From: Mycobacterium paraterrae
GTDB lineage: Bacteria > Actinomycetota > Actinomycetes > Mycobacteriales > Mycobacteriaceae
Assembly: GCF_022430545.2 (NCBI RefSeq)
Contig: NZ_CP092488.2
Coordinates: 5,084,001-5,148,000 of the forward strand
Direction: 5' to 3'
DNA: 64,000 nucleotides
In this document: positions 32,619 through 41,274 of the stretch, piece after piece
Layout of the letters: each line of letters opens with the position of its first letter
Position numbering within the stretch: the stretch's first letter is position 1
Made by a program: the position numbers and the translations under genes
Notes under the pieces: generated by a model
Seen by the model: only the letters and a program-made list of their open reading frames with translations
Told to the model about the DNA's origin: nothing
Databases searched by the model: none

Positions 32619-33704
32619 ATGAGTCAGACAGTGCGTGGGGTGATCTCGCGGGCGAAGGGCAAGCCGGTCGAGGTGGTCGACATCGTGGTTCCGGATCCCG
32701 GTCCGGGTGAGGTCGTGGTCGATGTGATCGCGTGCGGGGTGTGCCATACCGATCTGACCTATCGCGAGGGCGGCATCAACGACGAGTTCCCGTTCCTGCT
32801 CGGCCACGAGGCGGCGGGCACCGTGGAAGCCGTCGGGGAAGGCGTCACCAACGTCGAGCCCGGCGATTTCGTGATCCTGAACTGGCGCGCGGTGTGCGGC
32901 CAGTGCCGGGCCTGCAAGCGTGGTCGCCCGCAGTTGTGCTTCGACACCTTCAACGCCACCCAAAAGATGACGTTGACCGACGGCACCGAGCTGACCCCGG
33001 CGCTGGGTATCGGCGCCTTTGCCGACAAGACCCTGGTCCATCAAGGCCAATGCACGAAAGTCAACCCCGATGCCGATCCCGCAGTGGCCGGGCTGCTGGG
33101 CTGCGGAGTGATGGCCGGCCTCGGCGCGGCGATCAACACCGGCGCGGTCACCCGCGACGACACGGTCGCAGTGATCGGCTGCGGCGGTGTCGGTGACGCC
33201 GCGATCGCCGGCGCCGCCCTGGTCGGGGCGCGACGGATCATCGCGATCGACACCGACAACACCAAACTGCAGTGGGCCCGCGGCTTCGGGGCGACCCACA
33301 CCATCAACGCCAAAGAATTCGACGTCGTGGCGACCGTCCAAGACCTCACCGAGGGCTTCGGCGCCGACGTCGTCATCGACGCCGTCGGCCGCCCGGAAAC
33401 CTGGAAGCAGGCGTTCTACGCCCGCGATCTGGCCGGAACCGTGGTACTGGTCGGCGTTCCCACACCCGACATGCGCCTGGAGATGCCGCTGATCGACTTC
33501 TTCTCCCACGGCGGATCCCTGAAATCCTCCTGGTACGGCGACTGCCTGCCCGAACGCGACTTCCCCACCCTGATCGACCTCTACCTGCAAGGCCGCCTGC
33601 CACTGGAGAAGTTCGTGACCGAACGCATCGCCCTCGACGACGTCGAAAAAGCCTTCCACAACATGCACGACGGCACCGTGCTGCGCTCGGTGGTGATCCT
33701 GTGA
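32619..33704 (+). CDS. mscR: S-nitrosomycothiol reductase / mycothiol-dependent formaldehyde dehydrogenase MscR
   Basis: 361 residues of zinc-dependent medium-chain dehydrogenase. Catalytic zinc ligands are Cys42 and His63-Glu64 (GVCHTD; GHEAAG). Structural-zinc cysteines are in CGQCRACKRGRPQLC. The NAD motif is VIGCGGVGDAAI. It corresponds to Rv2259, which detoxifies formaldehyde and nitric-oxide adducts using mycothiol. The stop overlaps the next gene's GTG by four bases; that MBL-fold partner is typical. ATG 32619 matches the family N-terminus (MSQTVRGVI). Confidence 0.93.
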   Translation: MSQTVRGVISRAKGKPVEVVDIVVPDPGPGEVVVDVIACGVCHTDLTYREGGINDEFPFLLGHEAAGTVEAVGEGVTNVEPGDFVILNWRAVCGQCRACKRGRPQLCFDTFNATQKMTLTDGTELTPALGIGAFADKTLVHQGQCTKVNPDADPAVAGLLGCGVMAGLGAAINTGAVTRDDTVAVIGCGGVGDAAIAGAALVGARRIIAIDTDNTKLQWARGFGATHTINAKEFDVVATVQDLTEGFGADVVIDAVGRPETWKQAFYARDLAGTVVLVGVPTPDMRLEMPLIDFFSHGGSLKSSWYGDCLPERDFPTLIDLYLQGRLPLEKFVTERIALDDVEKAFHNMHDGTVLRSVVIL

Positions 33705-34327
33705 CCGCCAGCATCGAACGGATCGTCACCAGTGGGACGTTCGAGCTCGACGGCGGCAGCTGGGACGTCGACAACAACATCTGGCTGGTCGGGGATGACT
33801 CCGAGGTGGTGGTGTTCGACGCCGCGCATACCGCCGCGCCCATCGTCGACGCCGTGCGCGGGCGCCACGTGGTCGCGGTCATCTGCACCCACGGCCACAA
33901 CGACCACGTCACCGTCGCACCCGAACTCGGCGACACCCTCGATGCCCCGGTGCTGCTGCACCCCGCCGACGACGTGCTGTGGCGAATGACCCACCCCGAC
34001 AGACACTTTCGCTCAGTCACCGATGACGAGAAGATCAGCGTCGCCGGACTGGAACTGCACGCCCTGCACACACCGGGCCACTCCGCCGGATCGGTCTGCT
34101 GGTACGCCCCCGACCTGGGCGCGGTCTTCAGTGGCGACACCCTGTTCAACGGCGGACCCGGCGCCACCGGACGCTCGTATTCCGACTTCCCCACCATCCT
34201 GGCGTCGATCTCCGGCCGCCTGGGCCCACTGCCCGCCGACACCGTCGTCTACACCGGACACGGCGACACCACCAACATCGGTGACGAAATCGTGCACTAC
34301 GACGAATGGGTGGCCCGCGGCCACTAG
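33701..34327 (+). CDS. Metallo-beta-lactamase-fold hydrolase, partner of MscR (Rv2260-like)
   Basis: 208 residues. The metal-binding motif HGHNDH occupies residues 64-69, followed by the His of HTPGHSAGS and the Asp of SGDTLF; GHGDTTN provides the last His. The fold is that of glyoxalase II and related thioester hydrolases. Coupling with mscR by a GTGA overlap suggests it hydrolyses the S-formylmycothiol product of formaldehyde oxidation, as S-formylglutathione hydrolase does in other bacteria. That substrate is an inference from context. Confidence 0.88.
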   Translation: MTASIERIVTSGTFELDGGSWDVDNNIWLVGDDSEVVVFDAAHTAAPIVDAVRGRHVVAVICTHGHNDHVTVAPELGDTLDAPVLLHPADDVLWRMTHPDRHFRSVTDDEKISVAGLELHALHTPGHSAGSVCWYAPDLGAVFSGDTLFNGGPGATGRSYSDFPTILASISGRLGPLPADTVVYTGHGDTTNIGDEIVHYDEWVARGH

Positions 34328-35052
34328 CCGCCGTCGAGCACCTTGCGTTTCTCGGCCTGGAACTCCTTCTCGGTCAGAGCACCTGAATCTCGCAGCGCCG
34401 CAAGTGTTTTCAGCTGCTCGATCTTTACTCCCTGGTCAGAGGGAACGACGACCGGCGGCCCGTCGGTGGCGGGGGCGCTGCCCTGCCAGACCCGAGGCTC
34501 CGGCGCGGAGCGTTTGAGACGCGACACCCGCACCGAGGACAAAACCGTGCCGAGCAGCCCGACGACAAACAGACCGGCGGAGATTCCCAACCAGGCGCCC
34601 TTGGAGTCGCTGTCGTGACCGAACGCCATGCGCGGAGAGATGAATCCGTTGACCTCCCCGCTGGTGGTGATGACGTAGTCGCCGTCGACCGGGATCTGCG
34701 CCACCCAGACCCGACGGTGGATGTCACCATTGACCGACGTTGAGCTGCCGACACTTTCGGTGACTTTGGGGTTGGGCACCCCGGGTGGCGGGTCGATGTC
34801 CAGCACCAGATGCGGCACGGGCAGTCCGCCTCCATTGACGTCACCGATGACCACCGTGTGGAAGCTGACGGTGACTTGGCCGACGGGCAAATGCACCTTG
34901 CCGGTACCCGGGATGGGCACCTCGCCGTAGGCGTCGTAGTTGTCGAGCACGAAGGCGCCCACCACGAGGGTCACGATGAATCCGATAGCCGAGGCCACCA
35001 TCACCAGCACTGCGGCGGCCCGCGAAATGGTGGCGACCCGTCTGCTGCTCAT
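34324..35052 (-). CDS. Two-helix membrane protein with C-terminal SHOCT domain
   Basis: 242 residues. An N-terminal helix (VLVMVASAIGFIVTLVVGAFV) and a second helix near residue 165 bracket an extracytoplasmic beta-rich domain. The cytoplasmic tail ends in a SHOCT motif (IEQLKTLAALRDSGALTEKEFQAEKRKVL). SHOCT segments mediate oligomerisation in many membrane proteins; the function is unknown. The ATG at 35052 is preferred over upstream frame. Its end overlaps the convergent MBL gene by four bases. Confidence 0.82.
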   Translation of the reverse strand: MSSRRVATISRAAAVLVMVASAIGFIVTLVVGAFVLDNYDAYGEVPIPGTGKVHLPVGQVTVSFHTVVIGDVNGGGLPVPHLVLDIDPPPGVPNPKVTESVGSSTSVNGDIHRRVWVAQIPVDGDYVITTSGEVNGFISPRMAFGHDSDSKGAWLGISAGLFVVGLLGTVLSSVRVSRLKRSAPEPRVWQGSAPATDGPPVVVPSDQGVKIEQLKTLAALRDSGALTEKEFQAEKRKVLDGG

Positions 35053-35157
35053 GCACGCAGTGTTGCAGAGGGCAACCGCGATCGTGCCGTTTGGACCGCT
35101 CGGCATCGGGTAGCCCCCGCACAGCGCCAAGACGGTGCGCGGTAAGGACGGAGAGCC

Positions 35158-35418
35158 ATGAGCGACGAGGACAAAGACCAGGAATCCACCCACGACCAGG
35201 AGCACACGCCCGGTGCGGACGACCTGAGCGACGAGGGTAGGGAAAAGGTCCAGCAGATGCAGCAGGCCTACGACGACGACCGACCCACGGCCGTTCTTCC
35301 CGGCACCGACAACACCATCACCGGCGTCGCCGTCAACGAATGGCTGGATGACGACGGCAACCCGAAGTTCGGGAAAGACGAACAGCAGGACGACAAGCAG
35401 CAGCAGGACGCCAGCTAG
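35158..35418 (+). CDS. Small acidic hydrophilic protein, unknown
   Basis: 86 residues, rich in Asp, Glu and Gln (MSDEDKDQESTHDQEHTPG), probably largely disordered. There is one ordered-looking central segment (NTITGVAVNEWLDDDGNPKF). No signal peptide or membrane helix. ATG 35158 is preceded by AAGGACGGAGAG. It is divergent from the SHOCT protein gene and its 3' end overlaps the convergent Hsp70-like gene by four bases. I do not recognise a named family. Confidence 0.72.
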   Translation: MSDEDKDQESTHDQEHTPGADDLSDEGREKVQQMQQAYDDDRPTAVLPGTDNTITGVAVNEWLDDDGNPKFGKDEQQDDKQQQDAS

Positions 35419-37154
35419 CGCCCGCCCTGGCCCGGCAGCGGGAAGAACGGACCGCCGGGCTGTCGCGGAAATATCGGGCGCACGGGCCTGCTGATGGTAG
35501 TGGTCGGCGGCTGCGAGGTGGTCGTCGTCGTCGGGGCCTGAGTTGTCGTTGTCGTGGTTGTCGTTGGCGCCTCGCTGGTTGTCGAAGCGGGTGTGCTCGT
35601 ATCGGGTTGTGACGACGACGATGTCGGATTCGAAGACGGCTGTTCGCTTGCGGTGGTCTCGGCCGACGACGTGGGCAGCGACGGCGCGGCAGTCGTGCTG
35701 ACACTTGGCGCCGAAGTGGCGGGTGCGTCGCCGGAACTGTGTCGCAGCGTGATCATGATTCCGGCTCCGATGGCCAGCACAGCCAGCGCCGTGATGACCG
35801 CAACGACTAGAGGCCGGCGATACCAGGGATCTACGGGCGCGCCGACCAGATCTGGTTCGGCTGCGCGTTCCGCCCGCGCCACGGTGCGGCCGGTGGTCCG
35901 AGGTGCGTCGTCGTACTCGCCGGCACGGATAGGCATGATGCCGGAATCGTCGTCGGCTTCCGACCAGGCCAGCGCAGGAGCGGCCGCGGGCTCGACCGGC
36001 GGCACCGACATGGTTGGCGTGTCGCTCACCGACCCCAAAGCCGTCGGCGCCAGCGCCGTGTCGCTCACCGACCCCAAAGCCGTCGGCGCCAGCGCCGTGT
36101 CGCCGACCGCGGGTCCACGCACCGCGCGCAACGCCCCTCCCACGGCGGCGGTCAGCTGGGGCCGCGGCGCGGAGATGACCAGGGCGCCCGACTCCTCCGA
36201 GAGCGTCCTGGTGACCAGAGGAATGCTGGCGCCACCGCCCACCGACGCGACTGCCGCGAGATCGCCGGGGCGAATACCGTTCTGCTGCAAGACGTTGTGA
36301 AAGAGATCCACGAAGCTGTTCAATGGCTGTCGGATGACTTCGTCAAGCTCGGCTCTGGTCACGCGGATGTCGCCGCGAAACCCGGGGACCTCGGCGGTCA
36401 CCTCGGTTTCATTCGCCGACGAAAGCCGCTCCTTTGCATAGCGGCACGCGGACCGCAGTTGGCTCAGCGATCCGATCGCCGACGTCCCACCCGTGTCGAA
36501 GGATCCCGCGGTCGAAAGGTCACCGACGACATGCGTCAACAACGCCTGGTCGATCCGGTTGCCGGAGAATTCGGTGTGCCGCACGGCTTCGGTGATCGCC
36601 TGGTAGCCGTTCGCGGCGTCAACCAGGCTCACCGTCGTGCCGGATCCGCCGAAGTCGCACACCGCGACGATCCCGGTGTTCGGCACGCCGGGGTTGGCGT
36701 TCAACGCGAAAAGCGCAGCCGTGGAGTCCGGCAACAGGATCAGCTGCCCGCGCGACCATTCCGACACCCGGCCCAAGGCCAGTCGCACCGAATTCACCGC
36801 CGCCGGATCCCAATGCGCGGGATGGGTGACGCCAACCGCGTCGGGCAACGGTCGTCCGTCGGTCGCGGTATAGGCCAGTGCCCGCAGCGCATCGGCGATC
36901 AGTGTTTCGCTGCGGTGCGTGGTGTTGTCGGCAGCCGCGATGCCGCCCGAATCACCCACCCGGTCCACGAAATCGCTGATCACCAGCCCCGGCTCGTTGA
37001 GCTTCGGGTTTTCTGAGGGCACGCCGACCTCGGGCGGGCGTTGTCGGTACAGCGTCAGCACCGGCTTCCGGGTCACCGCCCGATCGGCGGTGACTGCCGC
37101 GAGGTTGGTAGCCCCTATCGAAAGGCCCAGTGCCAGCCGTTCGGCGTCAGCCAT
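35415..37154 (-). CDS. Hsp70-like ATPase domain fused to TM helix and Thr/Pro-rich tail (Rv2264c-like)
   Basis: 579 residues. The N-terminal 350 residues have an actin/Hsp70-type ATPase fold: LGLSIGATNLAAV, VCDFGGSGTTVSLVD and VASVGGGASIPLV are the phosphate and adenosine loops. No substrate-binding domain follows. Instead there is a linker with a 13-residue tandem duplication, one transmembrane helix near residues 450-470, and about 105 extracytoplasmic residues dominated by Thr, Ser and Pro, ending in a Pro/Gly/Phe-rich tip. The layout resembles Rv2264c, a proline-rich protein of unknown function. The tail looks fit for O-mannosylation, an inference. Confidence 0.85.
   Translation of the reverse strand: MADAERLALGLSIGATNLAAVTADRAVTRKPVLTLYRQRPPEVGVPSENPKLNEPGLVISDFVDRVGDSGGIAAADNTTHRSETLIADALRALAYTATDGRPLPDAVGVTHPAHWDPAAVNSVRLALGRVSEWSRGQLILLPDSTAALFALNANPGVPNTGIVAVCDFGGSGTTVSLVDAANGYQAITEAVRHTEFSGNRIDQALLTHVVGDLSTAGSFDTGGTSAIGSLSQLRSACRYAKERLSSANETEVTAEVPGFRGDIRVTRAELDEVIRQPLNSFVDLFHNVLQQNGIRPGDLAAVASVGGGASIPLVTRTLSEESGALVISAPRPQLTAAVGGALRAVRGPAVGDTALAPTALGSVSDTALAPTALGSVSDTPTMSVPPVEPAAAPALAWSEADDDSGIMPIRAGEYDDAPRTTGRTVARAERAAEPDLVGAPVDPWYRRPLVVAVITALAVLAIGAGIMITLRHSSGDAPATSAPSVSTTAAPSLPTSSAETTASEQPSSNPTSSSSQPDTSTPASTTSEAPTTTTTTTTQAPTTTTTSQPPTTTISRPVRPIFPRQPGGPFFPLPGQGGR
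36019..36096 (-). repeat. 39-bp tandem duplication inside the Hsp70-like gene
   Basis: Two exact consecutive 39-bp copies (36019-36057 and 36058-36096) encode the repeated 13-mer ALAPTALGSVSDT. The start of a third copy (GTGTCGC) follows. In-frame, so reading is preserved; copy number may vary between strains. Confidence 0.9.
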
Positions 37155-37220
37155 GTCGTCTCATCGTGCGCATCGGCACCAATTTATCGGCTGCACCGGT
37201 TGTGGCTGGCAGCCACGTCG

Positions 37221-38294
37221 TCAGCGAATCGTGCCGACGCCGGCAATCAGCGGTAGGTCCAGCGCGGTCACCCAGCCCGGCGGGAGGTCGTTGACGGCCG
37301 GAACCGCATTCAGTGCGCGCATTCCGGTGGCCAGGCACCCGGCAGCGGCGGCGTCCCGCCCAGATCCGTCGGTGAACCGGAATGCGGTCTCTTGGGAGAT
37401 GCTGGGGGTGCCTTCGATATCGACCCGGTAGACGTCGTCCTTGGTGCCGGCCGGCCAGTCCGGCGCGGCGTCGAGCCCGATGCGGTTGACGTGCTCGAGC
37501 TGAATCCTGGTTTGCCCCTTGTAAACGCCGTTGATCGTGAAACGGACCGCCGCGACGTGGCCGGCCGCAATGACGCCCTTGGCCGTCTTGCGCTCGTTGG
37601 GGGTGATCCACTTGTCCCACGTGGTGGTGATCTCGTCGAGCATGATGCCGGCGGCGTGGGCGATCATCGGGACGGTGCCGCCCCACGCGAAGATCAGCAC
37701 GTCCCGGTTCTCCAGCATCGGACGGTATTCGGGCTCGCGCCCGATGCCCATCTCGACCTCGTAGTCGCCCTCGTAGTTTGTGTAGTCGAGCAATTCGGAG
37801 GCGCGGACCGTGCGCACCTCCGAACACAGCCCCATCAGAGTCATCGGGAAGAGGTCGTTGGCGAAACCGGGATCGATACCGGTGGTGAAGCATGACGACT
37901 CGCCCAGCTCGCACGCCTCGGTGATCGGCTGGATCCAGTTAGGCGGGTTCAGGTGCATGGTCGGCCAGACCCATGGCGTCATCGCCGTCGAGCAGACGTC
38001 GATGCCGGCTCGCAAAAACCGCGTCATCACGGCGATGTTCGCGTCTGCGTGCGCGGCGGTCGGACCGTAGTGAACCAGCGCGTCGGGCTTGAGTGCGATC
38101 AGCGCGTCGACGTCATCGGTGGCGGTGACGCCGATCGGGCCGGCCAGCCCGCAGATCTCGCCGACATCCCGGCCGACTTTCTGAAGGTTGCTGACGCCGA
38201 CGCCGACGAGCTCGAACTCCGGATGTTTGACGATCTCCGCGATCACCATCTTGCCGACGAACCCGGTACCCCACACCACCACCCGCTTAGCCAT
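37221..38294 (-). CDS. Dihydrodipicolinate reductase-like (DapB N-terminal fold) oxidoreductase
   Basis: 357 residues. The N-terminal Rossmann motif is VVVWGTGFVGKMVIAEI. The middle part carries FTTGIDPGFANDLFP and WIQPITEACELGESS, typical of the mycobacterial NAD(P)H-dependent amine dehydrogenase/DapB-like family. True DapB is much shorter (about 245 aa) and acts in lysine synthesis; this enzyme is a different branch whose substrate is unknown. A paralogue lies at 50948-52027. It follows the cytochrome b561 gene in the same direction by 33 bp. Confidence 0.82.
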   Translation of the reverse strand: MAKRVVVWGTGFVGKMVIAEIVKHPEFELVGVGVSNLQKVGRDVGEICGLAGPIGVTATDDVDALIALKPDALVHYGPTAAHADANIAVMTRFLRAGIDVCSTAMTPWVWPTMHLNPPNWIQPITEACELGESSCFTTGIDPGFANDLFPMTLMGLCSEVRTVRASELLDYTNYEGDYEVEMGIGREPEYRPMLENRDVLIFAWGGTVPMIAHAAGIMLDEITTTWDKWITPNERKTAKGVIAAGHVAAVRFTINGVYKGQTRIQLEHVNRIGLDAAPDWPAGTKDDVYRVDIEGTPSISQETAFRFTDGSGRDAAAAGCLATGMRALNAVPAVNDLPPGWVTALDLPLIAGVGTIR

Positions 38295-38327
38295 GCGTCA
38301 CCTTTGCTCGAGGAACCCTCGATCACC

Positions 38328-38885
38328 CTAGGCGTGGCTGCGGTCACCCTTCGTCGGAAACCGGAAAGTCATGCGTTCGATCAGCCGGTCGCGCAGTGTC
38401 AGCGTATGCAGCAGCACCGCCGAGACATGCGCGGCGATCACCAGCATCAGCGTATAGGCAATCACCGAATGAGCTTGGCGCAGAACCCAATACAGCTGCG
38501 CATCGAACGGCGCGATACGCGGTAGGTAGACGGAGCCGAACACGACGACCGGCCCGCCGGCCGCGGAAAGCATCGCCCAACCCACCAGTGGCTGCACCAA
38601 CAGCAGTGCATAGAGCAGCTTCTCGGACAGTCCCACGAGTCGGCCTTCCAGCTTCCCGATCGTCGGTGGCCACGCCGGCGGGGGGTGCCTGAGCCGGTTG
38701 ACGACGCGTACCACCATGACCAGCAGCACGAGCGCACCGAGCGTCTTGTGCACGGTGATCAACCGGGCGTAGGAGCCGACGGAGTTCACCATCACGAATC
38801 CGACAAACAGGGCTGTGAAGACCAGCGCGGCGGTCAGCCAGTGCAGCGCCCGACTCGTTCGGGTGAACCGCTTCGGCTCGGTCAT
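38328..38885 (-). CDS. Cytochrome b561-family membrane protein
   Basis: 185 residues with four transmembrane helices. Candidate heme-ligand His are in RALHWLTAAL (helix 1), VHKTLGALVLL (helix 2), RQAHSVIAY (helix 3) and IAAHVSAVLLH (helix 4). The family moves electrons across the membrane from quinol to soluble redox partners. Its ATG overlaps the stop of the upstream mini-catalase gene (ATGA), an arrangement that pairs a catalase-related peroxidase with its presumed electron donor. Confidence 0.88.
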   Translation of the reverse strand: MTEPKRFTRTSRALHWLTAALVFTALFVGFVMVNSVGSYARLITVHKTLGALVLLVMVVRVVNRLRHPPPAWPPTIGKLEGRLVGLSEKLLYALLLVQPLVGWAMLSAAGGPVVVFGSVYLPRIAPFDAQLYWVLRQAHSVIAYTLMLVIAAHVSAVLLHTLTLRDRLIERMTFRFPTKGDRSHA

Positions 38886-39919
38886 AGTGTGTTCTCCCCG
38901 GTGCGGCGGCGGTAGGACGCGGCGTAGACGGCTGATCGTGCGCTCAGCAGCGGATCGTCGGACGGCTCGATGCCCGGCGGCAGCACCAGCGGATCGAAAT
39001 TGATGTCGCGCGCATTGCCGCGTCCGTCGTCCGCGACCGTGTCGAGGGTCAGCACCCCCGCGTCGACGGTGCGGCGATCGGCGGGCCATGGAAGCGTCGC
39101 ATCGGTGGTGGGGTCGGACGGCTTGCCGACCGTCAGCATCAGCCGCCAACGCAGTGGGCCGGCGCGCAGCTGCTCGACGAGCGGACCGAACAGCGCGTCC
39201 GGCCCGGTCGACGGTGGCAGCGCCTGCTGCAACGGCGTCAGCGCCCATCGCACCGGTAAGCGCTGACCCGCCGCGTTGACGAAATAGAAAGCGATCAGTC
39301 CGCTGAACGTGCTGTCGGCGAAGCCGGGCGTTGGCTTGAACTGCTTGAGGATCGCCATTGCCCGCGCCGCTGGTGGATGGGCGGCGTAGAACCGCGTCAT
39401 CGCGGCCGGGTCGGGCTTTCCGGTCTTCGGGTCCGGGACCGTAGCGGCCAGCCGGTCGTACATGCTTTGCGGCGAAGGGTCCGGGAACACAGGCAGATTC
39501 AGCATTGCCGTGCGCCACTGGTCGCTGCCTGGGAAGCCGAACGCAAGGCCGAGCCCACGCCCGGTCCCGGACGAGTCGACGGTGTGCGGATTACCACCGG
39601 CGGCCGAGAAGCGACCGATCACCGGCGTGCGGCCGGGCGCGAACACCGTCGCGGTCGACAGTTCGGTGCCGTTGCCGTTGCTGTCGAACCAGCCGATGAC
39701 CGATACGCCTTTGGCGTGGTTGGTGCGGTAACCGTGGTGTCGTCCGAATGCCTTGTTGAACGCGTCGAGGAATGCCTGCGGAGTGATCCGCTTTGGGCCG
39801 ACCCAGTTGAAGGCCGTCAGGAGCGCCCCCGCGTCGACCGCGAGGAAAGCGCCCACCGCCGCGGCTCCGCGCACCACGTCGCGACGGCTGGGCCGACCGG
39901 TCTCGGTCGGTTCGGTCAT
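38882..39919 (-). CDS. Catalase-related peroxidase (mini-catalase, SrpA type), Tat-exported
   Basis: 345 residues, far shorter than true catalases. A twin-arginine-like signal (SRRDVVRGAAAVGAFLAVDAG) suggests export. The distal His lies in TNHAKGVSVIGWF and the heme-ligand Tyr region is YAASYRRR near the C-terminus. Such proteins act as organic-peroxide peroxidases needing a reductant. AAGGAG precedes ATG 39919. It is coupled to the cytochrome b561 gene by a four-base overlap, so the pair probably forms a membrane-to-periplasm peroxide reduction route. Confidence 0.88.
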   Translation of the reverse strand: MTEPTETGRPSRRDVVRGAAAVGAFLAVDAGALLTAFNWVGPKRITPQAFLDAFNKAFGRHHGYRTNHAKGVSVIGWFDSNGNGTELSTATVFAPGRTPVIGRFSAAGGNPHTVDSSGTGRGLGLAFGFPGSDQWRTAMLNLPVFPDPSPQSMYDRLAATVPDPKTGKPDPAAMTRFYAAHPPAARAMAILKQFKPTPGFADSTFSGLIAFYFVNAAGQRLPVRWALTPLQQALPPSTGPDALFGPLVEQLRAGPLRWRLMLTVGKPSDPTTDATLPWPADRRTVDAGVLTLDTVADDGRGNARDINFDPLVLPPGIEPSDDPLLSARSAVYAASYRRRTGENTL

Positions 39920-40092
39920 CGGCGAGCTCCTTCTCCGCGGCGTCCCTGGAGGTAACCACGTCAATTCTTGGGCATCGGTTCGGTGGCGGCATGCCAGAAA
40001 CGCACGTCGTGGGCAAAAGGCCGCAAAACCAACCCGCGCAACCGGCGCGGATGACACGATCCCGTGTGACCACGACGTCGCGGGAGATGACC

Positions 40093-40434
40093 ATGACCGG
40101 CAAGGCGATTCTGATTGCGGCCCTGACTGCATTCGCATCCACGGTGGGTATGGGTGTAACGGCTCAGGCCGACCCGCCCACCAAGGTGACGTATCAATTG
40201 AGTGGCAGCGCGCCGATCGCCGACTATGTGTCCTACCAATTGGACGCAAGCCAACGGCAGGAGACGCACGTGACGCTGCCGTGGAAAACCGATTTCACCG
40301 TCGTCGGCAACAAGGTCTTTGTGATCAGCGCGCAAAGCCCCGGGTCGATCACGTGCACAATCCTGGTCGACGGCAAGGTCGTCAATCAGGCGACCGCGAA
40401 CGGGGCGCCGGCCCGCACGGTCTGCTCGAATTGA
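40093..40434 (+). CDS. Small secreted protein, MmpS-like
   Basis: 113 residues. Signal peptide (AILIAALTAFASTVGMGVTAQA) is cleaved near DPPTKVTYQL. The mature domain is a beta-sandwich with ITCTILVDGKVVNQATANG and a final Cys pair, resembling the periplasmic part of MmpS lipid-transport accessory proteins, but no MmpL is adjacent. ATG 40093 is chosen because GGGAG lies at a proper distance; an ATG at 40087 is possible. Function not established. Confidence 0.78.
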   Translation: MTGKAILIAALTAFASTVGMGVTAQADPPTKVTYQLSGSAPIADYVSYQLDASQRQETHVTLPWKTDFTVVGNKVFVISAQSPGSITCTILVDGKVVNQATANGAPARTVCSN

Positions 40435-40438
40435 CCGC

Positions 40439-40813
40439 TCAGGCGCGTCTCCGGGATTTCGGCGGCGGGTAGACCAGACGCCCGATACTCGCCGACAGCC
40501 AGCCGATTGCCCAGCCGCCGAAGAACACCAGGAACGTGTGCCGAGTGCCGTCACCGGCGTGCGTCCATACCGCTGTCAGGACGACGGCCCAGAGCACCGC
40601 GCAGGCGACGCTGTACCCGACGTAGGTACCAGAGTGCTTGCGCAACAATCGGATTCGTTGCCTGAAGCCGGACCAGGCCAGCGATAGCCGGGCTCGCCGA
40701 GGTAGGTCCCCACCGTGGGTGTCGTCGAGCATGGTGATCAGCTCCTCGCCGTAGCGGCGGCGCCAGGCTGCGGGGTACCAGCGCAGTACGCGCTCAGCGT
40801 CGCGGGGATTCAC
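40439..40813 (-). CDS. Small membrane protein co-transcribed with PadR regulator
   Basis: 124 residues. A conserved N-terminal stretch (RVLRWYPAAWRRRYGEELITMLDDTHGG) precedes two transmembrane helices. This N-terminal motif is seen in the permease-like proteins that accompany PadR regulators in actinobacteria. GTG 40813 overlaps the PadR gene's stop by four bases. Function unknown, but pairing with PadR suggests a stress- or drug-responsive membrane role. Confidence 0.8.
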   Translation of the reverse strand: MNPRDAERVLRWYPAAWRRRYGEELITMLDDTHGGDLPRRARLSLAWSGFRQRIRLLRKHSGTYVGYSVACAVLWAVVLTAVWTHAGDGTRHTFLVFFGGWAIGWLSASIGRLVYPPPKSRRRA

Positions 40814-41166
40814 TGAGCCCAGCCCGGATTGGGGGCATGCAACGCGATGCCGAGGCGGCGGGCACCTTCGGCGGCGATCGTCCCGAGGCTGCGTACCGCC
40901 GCGGTCAATTCCGACTGGCCCGCCGCGGTCAATCGGTAAGGGCGACGGCGTTCTTCATGGCCGGCCGGTTCGATCAGCCCAGCCTCTTCGAGCGCGGTGA
41001 TCGCGCCGTACAACGTCCCGGGACCCAGTGTCACGCCGGCGAACCGTTCGATGTCGCGAGCCAGCGCATAGCCGTGCTTGGCGCCCGAGGCCAGGCTGGT
41101 CATGATCAGCACGCCCGGATCGTTTCGCCGGAACGGTTTGCGTGTCGGGCGGGAAGAGCGCGCCAT
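40810..41166 (-). CDS. PadR-family transcriptional regulator
   Basis: 118 residues. Winged-helix DNA-binding domain: LIMTSLASGAKHGYALARDIERFAG and GPGTLYGAITALEEAGLIEPAGHEERRRPYRLTAAG, the PadR signature with its wing. It is short, lacking a long C-terminal dimerisation arm. PadR proteins repress their own operon and respond to small hydrophobic molecules. The presumed operator, a near-perfect TACTACGT repeat, starts 11 bp upstream of the ATG. It forms an operon with the small membrane protein. Confidence 0.9.
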   Translation of the reverse strand: MARSSRPTRKPFRRNDPGVLIMTSLASGAKHGYALARDIERFAGVTLGPGTLYGAITALEEAGLIEPAGHEERRRPYRLTAAGQSELTAAVRSLGTIAAEGARRLGIALHAPNPGWAQ

Positions 41167-41176
41167 GGCGGCAGTT

Positions 41177-41195
41177 TACTACGTTGCACGTAGTA
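41177..41195. promoter_or_regulatory. PadR operator candidate
   Basis: Perfect inverted repeat TACTACGT-TGC-ACGTAGTA immediately upstream of the PadR ATG. A third half-site CGTAGTA lies at 41203-41209. Placement over the presumptive promoter, between PadR and the antiporter gene, fits autoregulation and possibly control of both. Confidence 0.72.
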
Positions 41196-41274
41196 CGCCA
41201 AGCGTAGTATTCCGATCGGTCCGCCCTGCGTCGTCGAGGTGAAAGTTGCCCGGTCCGTACCGCATGATGTGCTG

